64,000 nucleotides of DNA from an uncultured Pelagibacteraceae bacterium (GTDB lineage: Bacteria; Pseudomonadota; Alphaproteobacteria; Pelagibacterales; Pelagibacteraceae). A program made the translations under genes and the position numbers. Each line of letters opens with the position of its first letter. The stretch's first letter is position 1. Under the pieces are notes generated by a model. That model searched no databases and was not told the DNA's origin. It saw nothing but the letters and a program-made list of their open reading frames with translations. Of the stretch, positions 34,372 through 43,567 are shown piece by piece. The stretch is taken from NCBI GenBank assembly GCA_902601315.1, contig CACKMS010000007.1, positions 17,983 to 81,982 of the forward strand, read 5' to 3'.

Positions 34372-34635
34372 ATGTTTAACAAAAAAAAACCAAATGTAGA
34401 AAATATTAGAAATTTAAAAATAATAATTTCAGAAAAATATAATATTCCAGAAAATTCAACTTTAAGTATAGCTGAGCTAGCCTGTCATGAACCTAATTGT
34501 CCACCTATTGAGACAATAATTACTGAGAGAAATGAAAATGGAAAAGTAAGAAATTGGCGTATAGCTAAACCAATAAATGATATTCAAGAAACTGATATTA
34601 ATAATTTAAATAACTCAGAAAACCATAATCATTAA
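34372..34635 (+). CDS. Small conserved protein downstream of the CobW and WD40 genes
   Basis: The 87-aa soluble protein has a basic N-terminus, a middle stretch ELACHEPNCPPIETII with two cysteines and one histidine that could bind a metal, and a C-terminus ending NHNH. Similar short proteins are found beside CobW genes in alphaproteobacteria, sometimes mislabelled nitrate reductase, but no function is established. The C-H-x3-C pattern and the gene context suggest a zinc-binding accessory, which is inference. Confidence 0.7.
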   Translation: MFNKKKPNVENIRNLKIIISEKYNIPENSTLSIAELACHEPNCPPIETIITERNENGKVRNWRIAKPINDIQETDINNLNNSENHNH

Positions 34636-34706
34636 AAAAATTTAATTTTAAATATAATACTTGATTATAATTGATCTTTTAATTTAAATGAGATCTAATA
34701 TTATTT

Positions 34707-35705
34707 GTGGCAACTGTATCTCTATCACTCGATGAAATCTATAAATTAGCCAATAAAACATTACTAGCTAATGGATGTGATCAAGAAACAGCTGATATTT
34801 TATCAGAACTAATTACCAATGCTGAAAGGGATGGTTCACTCTCACATGGCTTATTTCGTTTACCTGCATATGTTTCAGGTTTAAAAAGTGGAAAAATTAA
34901 TGGCAAACAAAAACCAGATATAAAAAAATTAACACCTTCAGTAATTAAAGCTGATGGCAAAAATTGCTTAGCACCAGTTGTGTTAAATAAATCGATACCA
35001 GAGTTAGTAAAAGCTGCTAAAGAAAATGGTGTAGCAGTTCTTGCTATAATTAATTCACACCACATGGCCGCTATGTGGCCTGAAACTGAAAAAATAGCTG
35101 AAGAAGGTTTGGTGGCATTTGCATGCACATCCTATAAACCCGCAGTTGCTCCTGCAGGGGCTATTAAACCATTATTTGGCACAAACCCAATTTCTTTCGC
35201 TTGGCCAAGAAAAAATAATACACCAGTTGTTTATGATATGGCCACAGCTTCAATGGCTATGGGAGAAGTGCAAGTTGCAAAGCGAGAGGGACACAAAGTT
35301 CCATTAGGTACTGGACTTACAAAAGATGGCAAAGATACAACTGATCCTGCAGAAATTGCTGATGGCGGTGTTTTATTACCTTTTGGAGGTTATAAGGGTT
35401 CAGGAATTGCAATGATGGTTGAGTTATTAGCAGGAGCTTTGGTTGGAGATAATTTTAGTTACGAAACAGCAGCTAAAGATAATAATGATGGCGGACCTCC
35501 AAGTGGTGGAGAATTCATATTAGCAATATCTCCAGATAAACTCTCAGACACTAATTGGGATAAACATGCGAATGAATTTTTTGAAAAAATGAAATCAATG
35601 GGGGAGGTCAGATTACCTGGAGAGAGAAGACACAAAAATAGATTGGATAAAGGACCAAGAAATATAAACGATGCACTTGTTAATAAAATTAGATCTTTAA
35701 GCTAA
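34707..35705 (+). CDS. Ldh_2-family NAD(P)-dependent oxidoreductase (malate/L-lactate or delta1-piperideine-2-carboxylate reductase type)
   Basis: The 332-aa protein belongs to the type-2 malate/L-lactate dehydrogenase family, recognised by SHGLFRLPAYVSGLKSG near residue 48, NSHHMAAMWPETEKIA (catalytic-loop region near 112), GTNPISFAWP and GGYKGSGIAMMVELLAGAL. Characterised relatives reduce 2-oxo acids or cyclic imines such as delta1-piperideine-2-carboxylate. The substrate cannot be decided from sequence. Translation starts at GTG (34707). It overlaps the 3' end of xth by 9 bp and has no operon partner. Confidence 0.88.
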   Translation: MATVSLSLDEIYKLANKTLLANGCDQETADILSELITNAERDGSLSHGLFRLPAYVSGLKSGKINGKQKPDIKKLTPSVIKADGKNCLAPVVLNKSIPELVKAAKENGVAVLAIINSHHMAAMWPETEKIAEEGLVAFACTSYKPAVAPAGAIKPLFGTNPISFAWPRKNNTPVVYDMATASMAMGEVQVAKREGHKVPLGTGLTKDGKDTTDPAEIADGGVLLPFGGYKGSGIAMMVELLAGALVGDNFSYETAAKDNNDGGPPSGGEFILAISPDKLSDTNWDKHANEFFEKMKSMGEVRLPGERRHKNRLDKGPRNINDALVNKIRSLS

Positions 35706-36473
35706 TTCAATTTCTATAGGAGTGTGATCAGAAGGCTTTTCTCTTCCACGAGGATATTTATTAATTTTTACATTTTTAACTAAATTGATAATTGAATTAG
35801 AAACTAGGAAATGATCAATTCTCATTCCATTATTTTTTTGCCAAGCACCACTTGTATAATCCCAAAATGTATAACCTTCTTTATCAGGATATTTGTATCT
35901 ATATGCATCATGGAAGCCTAAATTAATCATTTCTCTTAATCTTTTTCTAATTTCTAATCTGAACAAGGCGTCGTTTTCATAACTTTTTGGATTATGAACA
36001 TCTTCTGCTGCTGGTATTATATTAAAATCTCCACCAATAATTATATTTTCGTTCTTATTTAAATAAGATTTAAGTTTTTTGATTAAACTATCTAACCAAT
36101 AAATCTTATAAGAATATTTATCTGTATCAACTGGATTACCATTTGGAGTGTAAATATTTATTAGCTTTATAGTTTTAGATTTATGTTTTATGTTTGCAGT
36201 AATTATTCTTGATTGCTTATTTTTATCTTTAAAAATATCCTTCTCAATTTTTTCAATTTTTTTTTTTGAAATTATAGCAACTCCATTATAACTTTTTTGA
36301 CCGAATACATGACTTTCGTATTTTAGCTTTGATATATCATCAAAAGGATATGTTTCCTCTTGAGTCTTTATTTCTTGCATCATTAATATATCAGGTGAGA
36401 ATTTCTTCAGGTATTCTTGAATATTAATAATACGTGCTCTTACAGAATTTACATTCCATGAGCTAATTATCAT
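35697..36473 (-). CDS. xth: Exodeoxyribonuclease III
   Basis: ExoIII is an AP endonuclease and 3'-5' exonuclease of base-excision repair. The 258-aa protein has the EEP-family motifs SWNVNSVRARI at the start, LMMQEIKTQEE (metal-binding Glu), IIGGDFNIIP and KPSDHTPIEIEL at the end with catalytic His. The ATG at 36473 is chosen because it overlaps the stop of the Fe-S carrier gene (TAATG) and gives the usual MIISSWNVNS start; a 10-residue extension lacks support. Confidence 0.92.
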   Translation of the reverse strand: MIISSWNVNSVRARIINIQEYLKKFSPDILMMQEIKTQEETYPFDDISKLKYESHVFGQKSYNGVAIISKKKIEKIEKDIFKDKNKQSRIITANIKHKSKTIKLINIYTPNGNPVDTDKYSYKIYWLDSLIKKLKSYLNKNENIIIGGDFNIIPAAEDVHNPKSYENDALFRLEIRKRLREMINLGFHDAYRYKYPDKEGYTFWDYTSGAWQKNNGMRIDHFLVSNSIINLVKNVKINKYPRGREKPSDHTPIEIELA

Positions 36474-36790
36474 TAAAGTGAGAATGAGACGCCACAACCA
36501 CACGAGGATTTGCTTTGCGGGTTGTTAATTTTAAATGAATCTCCAATTAATTCTTTAACAAAATCTACCTCAGAACCTTTTAGTAGGTCAGCTGAAGTTT
36601 TATCTATGAGTATATTTTCATGTCTTAAATCATCTTCATTTTGTGATTTATCAAAAGAAAAATCGTACTGAAAACCTGAGCAACCACCTCCTTTAATTGC
36701 GATTCTAAAGAAAGATCCGTTATCTTTTGATGATAGAAGGTGCTTTATTTGTTTTAAAGCATTTTCTGTAAATTTAATTTCTTTAATCAT
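36473..36790 (-). CDS. erpA: A-type iron-sulfur carrier (ErpA/IscA family)
   Basis: The 105-aa protein inserts Fe-S clusters into apoproteins. The three cluster-ligand cysteines are at C37 (GGGCSGFQY) and C97/C99 (SSCGCG near the end), exactly as in the family. Whether it is ErpA, IscA or SufA cannot be settled; in alphaproteobacteria the dgt-neighbouring copy is usually called ErpA. It is divergent from dgt and overlaps xth. Confidence 0.9.
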   Translation of the reverse strand: MIKEIKFTENALKQIKHLLSSKDNGSFFRIAIKGGGCSGFQYDFSFDKSQNEDDLRHENILIDKTSADLLKGSEVDFVKELIGDSFKINNPQSKSSCGCGVSFSL

Positions 36791-36840
36791 GACTTAACAC
36801 TGATAATACTAATATAATGTCATTTTACCAAATTTAAAGA

Positions 36841-37956
36841 ATGAAAAATTATTCAAATTTAGGACTGTTTAAATCTAAAGGTAGATTGATTTTTGAGCCT
36901 AAGAATAAATACAGATCACCATTTCAAAGAGATAGAGATAGAATTATTCATTCAGCTTCATTTAGAAGGTTAAAGCACAAGACCCAGGTATTTGTTAATA
37001 CAGAAGGAGATCATTATAGAACAAGAATTACACATTCTATAGAAGTTGCACAAATTGCACGATCTATTGCCAAGTACCTAAATGTGAATGACGATTTAGC
37101 AGAAACATTAAGTCTTGCTCATGATTTGGGACATACGCCATTTGGTCATGCCGGCGAAATCGCATTAAACGAATGTATGTCAAAATACGGTGGATTTGAT
37201 CATAATTTACAAACTTTGAGAATTGTTATGTTTTTAGAGCATAAGTATTTAAAGTTTAAAGGATTAAATTTATCTATTGAGACACTGGATGGATTAATTA
37301 AACATAATGGCCCTTATCGTGAAATTTCCAAACTTAATAAAATTATTGGAAAAAAAAATTTTAAAGGAAAACTTAATTTTAACAAAAATACATCGTTAGA
37401 AGCACAGATATCAGCAATATCAGATGATATAGCTTATAATAATCATGATATACAAGATGGAATTAAAGCCAACCTATTTAAATTAGAAGATTTAATTGAA
37501 ATCAAATTTTTTAAAGAAATTTACAAATCCTATAAATCAAATATAAAAAAAAGTAAGAAAAATATAATAATTTATCAAATTATCAGAGACTCTATAAATC
37601 TTATGGTTGAGGATGTAATCAATAATACTTTACTAAATATAAAAGACAATAAAATTAAAAAGTATAGTGATATTATTAATAATAAAAAACAAATAGTATC
37701 ATTTTCAAATAAATTCAAATCAATTGAGCAAGAAATTAAATCATTTTTAAGGTTAAAAATGTACAACAATAGAAGTGTATTAAATAAAAATAATAATGGA
37801 AAAAAAATTATTACTAAATTATTTTTAGAAATTTCAAAAAAACCAAAAAAATATATAAATAATTATCAAAATAAAGATCAATTTAGATCCATTTCTGACT
37901 ATATATCAGGAATGACTGATCGATACGCTATTCAACTTCATAAATCATTAAAATGA
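36841..37956 (+). CDS. dgt: Deoxyguanosinetriphosphate triphosphohydrolase-like protein
   Basis: The 371-aa protein is an HD-domain dNTPase. Features are RDRDRIIHSASFRRLKHKTQVF (about 31-52), the HD motif region TRITHSIEVAQIARS and SLAHDLGHTPFGHAGE (about 110-125). It hydrolyses dNTPs to nucleoside and triphosphate. The divergent erpA and overlapping argS (4 bp) match the usual alphaproteobacterial order erpA-dgt-argS. Confidence 0.92.
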   Translation: MKNYSNLGLFKSKGRLIFEPKNKYRSPFQRDRDRIIHSASFRRLKHKTQVFVNTEGDHYRTRITHSIEVAQIARSIAKYLNVNDDLAETLSLAHDLGHTPFGHAGEIALNECMSKYGGFDHNLQTLRIVMFLEHKYLKFKGLNLSIETLDGLIKHNGPYREISKLNKIIGKKNFKGKLNFNKNTSLEAQISAISDDIAYNNHDIQDGIKANLFKLEDLIEIKFFKEIYKSYKSNIKKSKKNIIIYQIIRDSINLMVEDVINNTLLNIKDNKIKKYSDIINNKKQIVSFSNKFKSIEQEIKSFLRLKMYNNRSVLNKNNNGKKIITKLFLEISKKPKKYINNYQNKDQFRSISDYISGMTDRYAIQLHKSLK

Positions 37957-39677
37957 ACATTTTTTCGGATTATCTAATAAAAATATTAAAATTAATTCAA
38001 AAAGCATCTAACGATAATCAATTTAAACTTCCAGAAAAATTATCTAGTATAAATGTTGATATACCACCAAATAAATTTGATGGAGATTTATCAACAAATG
38101 TTGCAATGGTATTATCAAAACCCAACAATACTCCTCCCATGGAAATTGCTAAAACAATTAGTAAGCTACTTAAAGAAAATGACGATAATATTGAGTCTAT
38201 AGAAATAATTAAACCAGGATTTATAAATATAAAATTTAATTACAACTTTTGGGGTGAGTTTTTAAATAATATAATTAATCAAAAAAATTATGGATCTACT
38301 AACGGAGAAAATAAAAAATATTTAATTGAATTTGTGTCTGCGAATCCAACTGGCCCTTTACATGTAGGTCACTGCAGAGGAGCAATTCTAGGTGATGTTA
38401 TTTCAAATTTATTAATATTTAATAATAACTCTGTTACAAAGGAATATTACGTAAATGATCATGGAAACCAAATATTATATTTTACAAAGTCTGTTTACTT
38501 TAGAATTCGTGAAATTTTATATAAAGAAAATTTCCCATCTGATAATCCTGATCTTTATCCAGGGGAATATCTAATAGATATAGCAACAAATATTTTAAAC
38601 CAAAAAAAAGATATCGATTTTGACAACTATGAAAATATAAAAAGCGAATTAACAATTTTATCTGTCGATGAGTCTTTAAAGCTAATTAAGCAAAATCTTA
38701 AAAAACTCGGAATTCACCATGATAACTTTGCTAGTGAAAGAAATTTAGTTCAAGAAAAAGAAGTAGAAAAAGTTATTGAAAAGCTTAAATCAAAAAAATT
38801 TGTTTATACTGGAAAAATTAAAGCGCCAGAGGGGGAAGATACGAAAAATTGGGTAGAAAGGGATCAATTATTATTTAAATCAACAGAATTTGGTGATGAC
38901 AAAGACCGTGCTTTACAAAAATCTGACAACACATGGACATACTTTGCAGGTGATGTTGCATACCACAATAACAAGCTAAATAGAAATTATGATATTTTAG
39001 TAAATATTCTAGGAGCGGATCATGCAGGTTATATAAAAAGAATTACCTCAGTTGTGGAGGCATTATCAGGAGATAAAAATAAATTAACTTGCAAAGTCAG
39101 CCAATTAGTAAAATTAATAAAAGATGGCAAACCTTTTAAAATGTCAAAACGTAAAGGTGATTATATAACTGTTGATGATTTAATCGGCGAAGTTGGAAAA
39201 GATGCTACTAGATTTATTATGCTTAATAGAAGTAGTGATGCAGAACTAGATTTTGATTTTACCAAAGTAAAAGAAAAATCAAAAGACAATCCACTTTATT
39301 ATGTTCAATATTGTTATGCTCGGATTTCATCAGTATTTAGAAATATAAGTAAAAATTTAGAAGATGAAATTTTAATTAAAAATGAACTAAAATATTCTAA
39401 AGATGAAATTAAGATTTTTAGAAAAATATCTGAGTGGCCGAAATGTATTGAAATTGCAAGTAATAAATTAGAACCTCATAGACTACCAGTCTATCTTTAT
39501 GAATTATCATCTGAATTTCACTCGTATTGGAATATGGGAAGAGATGATAAAGATAAAAGATTTATTGAAGAAGATGGTACTATAAAAATTGAAAAATTGG
39601 TGTTTTTAAAATCTATCGCAAATGTAATTAAAACTGGAATGAATATTCTAGGAGTTGATACTCCACAAAAAATGTAA
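37953..39677 (+). CDS. argS: Arginyl-tRNA synthetase
   Basis: The 574-aa class I synthetase has an N-terminal Add-1 domain (about 1-100), the HIGH-type motif in ANPTGPLHVGHCRGA near 130, ILGADHAGYIKR and the KMSKR motif in FKMSKRKGDYIT near 395, and a C-terminal DALR anticodon-binding domain. It overlaps dgt by 4 bp and the next small gene by 1 bp. Confidence 0.96.
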   Translation: MNIFSDYLIKILKLIQKASNDNQFKLPEKLSSINVDIPPNKFDGDLSTNVAMVLSKPNNTPPMEIAKTISKLLKENDDNIESIEIIKPGFINIKFNYNFWGEFLNNIINQKNYGSTNGENKKYLIEFVSANPTGPLHVGHCRGAILGDVISNLLIFNNNSVTKEYYVNDHGNQILYFTKSVYFRIREILYKENFPSDNPDLYPGEYLIDIATNILNQKKDIDFDNYENIKSELTILSVDESLKLIKQNLKKLGIHHDNFASERNLVQEKEVEKVIEKLKSKKFVYTGKIKAPEGEDTKNWVERDQLLFKSTEFGDDKDRALQKSDNTWTYFAGDVAYHNNKLNRNYDILVNILGADHAGYIKRITSVVEALSGDKNKLTCKVSQLVKLIKDGKPFKMSKRKGDYITVDDLIGEVGKDATRFIMLNRSSDAELDFDFTKVKEKSKDNPLYYVQYCYARISSVFRNISKNLEDEILIKNELKYSKDEIKIFRKISEWPKCIEIASNKLEPHRLPVYLYELSSEFHSYWNMGRDDKDKRFIEEDGTIKIEKLVFLKSIANVIKTGMNILGVDTPQKM

Positions 39678-39937
39678 TGTTTAAGGAATTTAAGTATCTT
39701 TTATTTCTAATTGTTATTTTTTTCTTTATTTTTTTTACTGTGAGATATTACTTTTCAGATGAAAATAAAAAAAAGTCATATAGATCTTTCAACCAAATTG
39801 ATAAAAAATTAGAAATTTCTACAAAAGATTTAATTATATTAAATAGCGATACTGAGAATATTATCGATTTTGTAGAATATAAAAACAATAAAAAAACAGA
39901 AAAATATTCATTTTGGGAACTTCTCTATAATGATTAA
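39677..39937 (+). CDS. Small single-pass membrane protein between argS and nagZ
   Basis: The 86-aa protein has one strong membrane helix (about 8-26) and a hydrophilic C-terminal part of about 60 residues without known motif. In most alphaproteobacteria this slot holds a large SPOR-domain protein; here only a short anchored piece remains, which may be a drastically shortened relative or a replacement. Start overlaps the argS stop by 1 bp and the end overlaps nagZ by 8 bp, so it is translated as part of the operon. Confidence 0.75.
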   Translation: MFKEFKYLLFLIVIFFFIFFTVRYYFSDENKKKSYRSFNQIDKKLEISTKDLIILNSDTENIIDFVEYKNNKKTEKYSFWELLYND

Positions 39938-40883
39938 TAAGAATACTAGATCATTTATATGTGGCATTAAAGGTTACAAGCTATCTAAATCTGAAATAAA
40001 ATTTTTACGTAAATATAAACCCTGGGGTATAATTCTTTTTTCGAGAAATATAAAAACTATAAAACAAACCCAATTATTAACAAAGTCATTAAAAAATATT
40101 TTACAAAATCCTACACTCCCAATTTTAATTGATGAAGAGGGTGGTAGAGTTTCACGATTAAGAAAATTTATAGATAATTCTGTATTTACAAATAAATATT
40201 TTGGAGATCTTTATAAAAAAGATAAAAAAAAATTTAATTTGTATTTTAATGTCTACGTTAAACAAATTTCATATTTATTAAGACTTCTTGGTATTAATGT
40301 TAATACAGTTCCAGTTTTAGATATATTAAGAAAAAATTTACACCAAATTGTGGGTGATAGATCTTTTTCTTCAAATAAAAAAATTGTTTCAAAAATTGGT
40401 GATATTTGTATTGATAAATTTCATAAAAACAAAATTGCAACAATAACAAAGCATATGCCAGGGCATGGCTTAGCTAAGGTAGATAGTCATTTAAAGCTGC
40501 CAATTATTGATAAAAATCAAGCTTATTTGCTTAAAAATGATTTTAATGTGTTTTCTAAAAAGAAATCTAAAATAACCATGACGGGTCATTTAATGTTTAA
40601 AAAATTGGATAGCCAATATCCAGTAACACACTCCAAAAAGATAATTAGGATAATCAGAAACAAAATAAAATTTAACGAATTGATTATAACAGACGATATT
40701 TCGATGAAAGCATTAAACAACAATATTGAAGATAATGTTATAAAATCATTCAGTGCAGGTTGTAATTTAGTTTTACATTGTAATGGAAAAATGAGTGAAA
40801 TGCTTAGGGTAGCAAAAAATTCACCTAAAATTAATAATTTTATAATTAAAAAAACATCACAAATAACTAATATTATAGGCTAA
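39930..40883 (+). CDS. nagZ: Beta-N-acetylhexosaminidase NagZ
   Basis: NagZ removes GlcNAc from muropeptides in peptidoglycan recycling. The 317-aa GH3 protein has LIDEEGGRVSRL near 68, the motif KHMPGHGLAKVDSHLKLP near 172 (with the catalytic His of the D-S-H loop) and the nucleophile Asp in ITDDISMKAL near 252. Length is slightly short for the family. It lies between the small membrane protein and scpA. Confidence 0.9.
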   Translation: MINKNTRSFICGIKGYKLSKSEIKFLRKYKPWGIILFSRNIKTIKQTQLLTKSLKNILQNPTLPILIDEEGGRVSRLRKFIDNSVFTNKYFGDLYKKDKKKFNLYFNVYVKQISYLLRLLGINVNTVPVLDILRKNLHQIVGDRSFSSNKKIVSKIGDICIDKFHKNKIATITKHMPGHGLAKVDSHLKLPIIDKNQAYLLKNDFNVFSKKKSKITMTGHLMFKKLDSQYPVTHSKKIIRIIRNKIKFNELIITDDISMKALNNNIEDNVIKSFSAGCNLVLHCNGKMSEMLRVAKNSPKINNFIIKKTSQITNIIG

Positions 40884-40892
40884 ATTTATTTA

Positions 40893-41627
40893 ATGAATGA
40901 TTCTTTAGAATTTAATGTTGAGTTAAATGCTTATACTGGTTCTCTAGAAGTATTGTTAGATCTAGCTAAATCTCAAAAAGTTGATTTAGAGCAAATATCT
41001 ATTACTAAACTTGCCGATCAATTTCATGAGTTCATTACCAACTCAAAAAATCTTAATCTTGAAATTGCTTCTGAGTATTTATTGATGGCAACTTGGCTCA
41101 CATATTTAAAATCAAAGTTACTGTTACCTGAAAGTGAAGAGGAAGAATTTAAAGCTTTAGAAGTTGCTGAAAAATTAAAATTACAATTAAAAAAACTGGA
41201 GTTAATAAGACTTCTCTCGTCACAGATGTTAAGCAGAAAAAGACTGGGCAGAGACGTTTTTATGCGAGGTTCAAAAAGTGGTATTAAACCAATTTATGAT
41301 TCTAAATACACTTTAACATTGTTTGAGGTTTTGAAAACCTATGCCAATATAGTTATGACCAAAGATTTTCAAAGAATGAATATTCCAAGGCTACCAGTTC
41401 TTACAACAGAAGAGGGCATTAAAAGAATAAAAGAATTTTTTGGTAAATTATCAGATTGGAAAGATATGTCTGAATTAATCCCAGATAATTTCAAATCTAC
41501 AAAAAATTTAAAACGAACTGGAAAAGCAGGAATTTTTGCTGGCTCTTTAGAGTTAGCTAAAGAGGGTAATATTTCTATAAAGCAAAAAGAATTATTTGAT
41601 AATATCTATATTAAAGAGAAAATATGA
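40893..41627 (+). CDS. scpA: Segregation and condensation protein ScpA
   Basis: ScpA is the kleisin that bridges SMC heads. The 244-aa protein shows the N-terminal helices YTGSLEVLLDLAKSQKVDLEQI near 14-33 (typical kleisin start), EYLLMATWLTYLKSKLLLP near 63 and a C-terminal winged helix. It overlaps scpB by 4 bp. The order nagZ-scpA-scpB-tatA is conserved in alphaproteobacteria. Confidence 0.92.
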   Translation: MNDSLEFNVELNAYTGSLEVLLDLAKSQKVDLEQISITKLADQFHEFITNSKNLNLEIASEYLLMATWLTYLKSKLLLPESEEEEFKALEVAEKLKLQLKKLELIRLLSSQMLSRKRLGRDVFMRGSKSGIKPIYDSKYTLTLFEVLKTYANIVMTKDFQRMNIPRLPVLTTEEGIKRIKEFFGKLSDWKDMSELIPDNFKSTKNLKRTGKAGIFAGSLELAKEGNISIKQKELFDNIYIKEKI

Positions 41628-42316
41628 ATAAATTAAAAAAAGATAACGTTTTAAATTTTCCTTCAAAAATGACTGAAATAGAAAGAGAAGTTGAAGCTAT
41701 TGTTTTTGCAGCTGCAGAACCACTAAGTATAGAAACAATAGAAACTAAAATTTCAAAAAATACTAATGTTTTAAAAATATTACAAAAACTACAAACATTC
41801 TATACAAACAGAGGTATTAATTTAGTTTGTATTTCAAACAAGTGGTCTTTTAGAACGGCACAAAATTTATCATCATTAATGTCTCAACAAAAAACTGTTG
41901 AGAAAAAGCTATCAAAAGCGGCTATAGAAACATTAGCAATCATTGTGTATCACCAGCCTGTTACACGAGCGGAGATAGAGGAGATACGGGGTGTTGCTTT
42001 TGGTACCAATACTTTAGAAATCCTAATGGAATTAAATTGGGTTAAGCCACAAGGGAGAAAAGATATTCCTGGCAAACCTATTCAGTATGGAACTACAGAT
42101 GACTTTTTAAGCCATTTTAATCTTCAAAAATTATCTGATCTTCCAACAGTGGATGAACTAGGGACTGCTGGACTTATTGATACATCTTCTGTTGATGCAT
42201 CGATATTTGGTACCGGAAAGTTTTATAAGGAAAAGCAAGAAGACAAAAAGGAAAACATATATTCTGATATTGATGAAATGTTAAATAGCACTCTCAAACC
42301 AGAAAGTGATGAGTGA
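41624..42316 (+). CDS. scpB: Segregation and condensation protein ScpB
   Basis: ScpB pairs with ScpA in the SMC complex. The 230-aa protein has two winged-helix domains; hallmark LSKAAIETLAIIVYHQPVTRAEIEEIRG lies near residue 103-130, and GRKDIPGKPIQYGTT near 146. A 60-residue acidic tail follows. It overlaps scpA and precedes tatA by 44 bp. Confidence 0.93.
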   Translation: MNKLKKDNVLNFPSKMTEIEREVEAIVFAAAEPLSIETIETKISKNTNVLKILQKLQTFYTNRGINLVCISNKWSFRTAQNLSSLMSQQKTVEKKLSKAAIETLAIIVYHQPVTRAEIEEIRGVAFGTNTLEILMELNWVKPQGRKDIPGKPIQYGTTDDFLSHFNLQKLSDLPTVDELGTAGLIDTSSVDASIFGTGKFYKEKQEDKKENIYSDIDEMLNSTLKPESDE

Positions 42317-42360
42317 AAAAGTTTCTTTAAAAAAACAACTATTAAGGGTATAAACTCAAT

Positions 42361-42573
42361 ATGAGTATAGGATTTTGGCAGATAGCAATTGTAGTTATAC
42401 TAGTAGTTTTACTGTTTGGGAGAGGTAAAATCTCTAGTTTGATGGGTGATGTCGCTAAAGGAATTAAAAGTTTTAAAAAAGGTATGGCAACTGACGCTAC
42501 AGAAGATACACAACCAAAAAATATCACAGAAAACGAAGACTCAAATAATCAAGATTCCAATAACAAAGAGTAA
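42361..42573 (+). CDS. tatA: Twin-arginine translocase subunit TatA
   Basis: The 70-aa protein has one N-terminal membrane helix ([19 protein letters not shown]), the FGRGK hinge and an amphipathic helix [13 protein letters not shown], then an acidic tail. TatA polymerises to form the pore for folded Tat substrates. It is followed after 3 bp by tatB and then tatC. Confidence 0.94.
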   Translation: MSIGFWQIAIVVILVVLLFGRGKISSLMGDVAKGIKSFKKGMATDATEDTQPKNITENEDSNNQDSNNKE

Positions 42574-42576
42574 TAA

Positions 42577-42816
42577 ATGCCACAAATTGGCTGGTTAGAA
42601 ATTTTAATAATAGTTTCTATAGCAATCATTGTCGTAGGACCTAAAGACTTTCCTTTAATGTTAAAAAAAATGGGATCTTGGATTGGATCAATTAAAAGAT
42701 ATGTAAGTGATGTACAAAATCAAGTATCAGAAATTACAGATAACTCAATGGAGGATGAAAATAGTATTAAAAAATCATCTGGAAAAAATGAAAACATAAA
42801 AGATATAAATGGATAA
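42577..42816 (+). CDS. tatB: Twin-arginine translocase subunit TatB
   Basis: The 79-aa protein has the N-terminal helix MPQIGWLEILIIVSIAIIVVGP with the TatB-type glutamate at position 8 and the VGPKDFP hinge. It is shorter than most TatB (100-180 aa), with a reduced cytoplasmic tail, consistent with genome streamlining. It overlaps tatC by 8 bp. Confidence 0.92.
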   Translation: MPQIGWLEILIIVSIAIIVVGPKDFPLMLKKMGSWIGSIKRYVSDVQNQVSEITDNSMEDENSIKKSSGKNENIKDING

Positions 42817-43567
42817 AGAAACTGGATTCATAAGTCACCTAGTTGAACTTAGAAAAAGATTGATACATTCATTAATATTTTTATCTATATTATTTGTAAT
42901 TTGTTATTTTTTTTCAGAGTACATTTATGGGTTTTTAGTTAACCCATATGCTGAAGCAGTTAGAGATGATGGTATTGAAAGAAGATTAATATTTACAGCT
43001 TTACAAGAAACTTTTTTAACTTATTTAAAAGTATCTTTTTTTGCAGCTTTTTTTATCACTAGTCCATTTATTTTAATACAGATTTGGAAATTTATTGCAC
43101 CTGGACTTTATACGCATGAAAAAAAAGCAATTATGCCTTATTTAATTATTACTCCAATTTTATTTCTTTTAGGAGGAATGCTTGTCTATTATTTAATAAT
43201 GCCACTTGCGATTAAGTTTTTTTTATCTTTTGAAAGTTTAGGAGCAAGTACAAATTTACCTATTCAACTTGAAGCAAAAGTTAATGAATATCTGTCATTA
43301 GTAATGAAATTGATATTTGCTTTTGGTTTGAGTTTTCAACTCCCTGTAGTTTTAAGTTTATTAGCAAGAATCGGAGTAATTAATTCAACTTTTTTAAAAG
43401 AGAGGAGAAAATATGTTGTAGTTATGATATTTGGAGCTGCAGCAATTTTAACTCCACCAGATCCAATTACACAAATTGGTTTAGCTGTTCCGCTGCTTAT
43501 TTTATATGAATTATCAATTTTTTCTGTAAATATAATTGAGAAAAAAGCAGAAGAAAAAAATGCATAA
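42809..43567 (+). CDS. tatC: Twin-arginine translocase subunit TatC
   Basis: TatC recognises twin-arginine signal peptides. The 252-aa protein has six membrane helices; [15 protein letters not shown] at residues 8-22 is the conserved start, and [21 protein letters not shown] near 212-232 is also diagnostic. It overlaps tatB and serS by 8 bp each. Confidence 0.95.
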   Translation: MDKETGFISHLVELRKRLIHSLIFLSILFVICYFFSEYIYGFLVNPYAEAVRDDGIERRLIFTALQETFLTYLKVSFFAAFFITSPFILIQIWKFIAPGLYTHEKKAIMPYLIITPILFLLGGMLVYYLIMPLAIKFFLSFESLGASTNLPIQLEAKVNEYLSLVMKLIFAFGLSFQLPVVLSLLARIGVINSTFLKERRKYVVVMIFGAAAILTPPDPITQIGLAVPLLILYELSIFSVNIIEKKAEEKNA

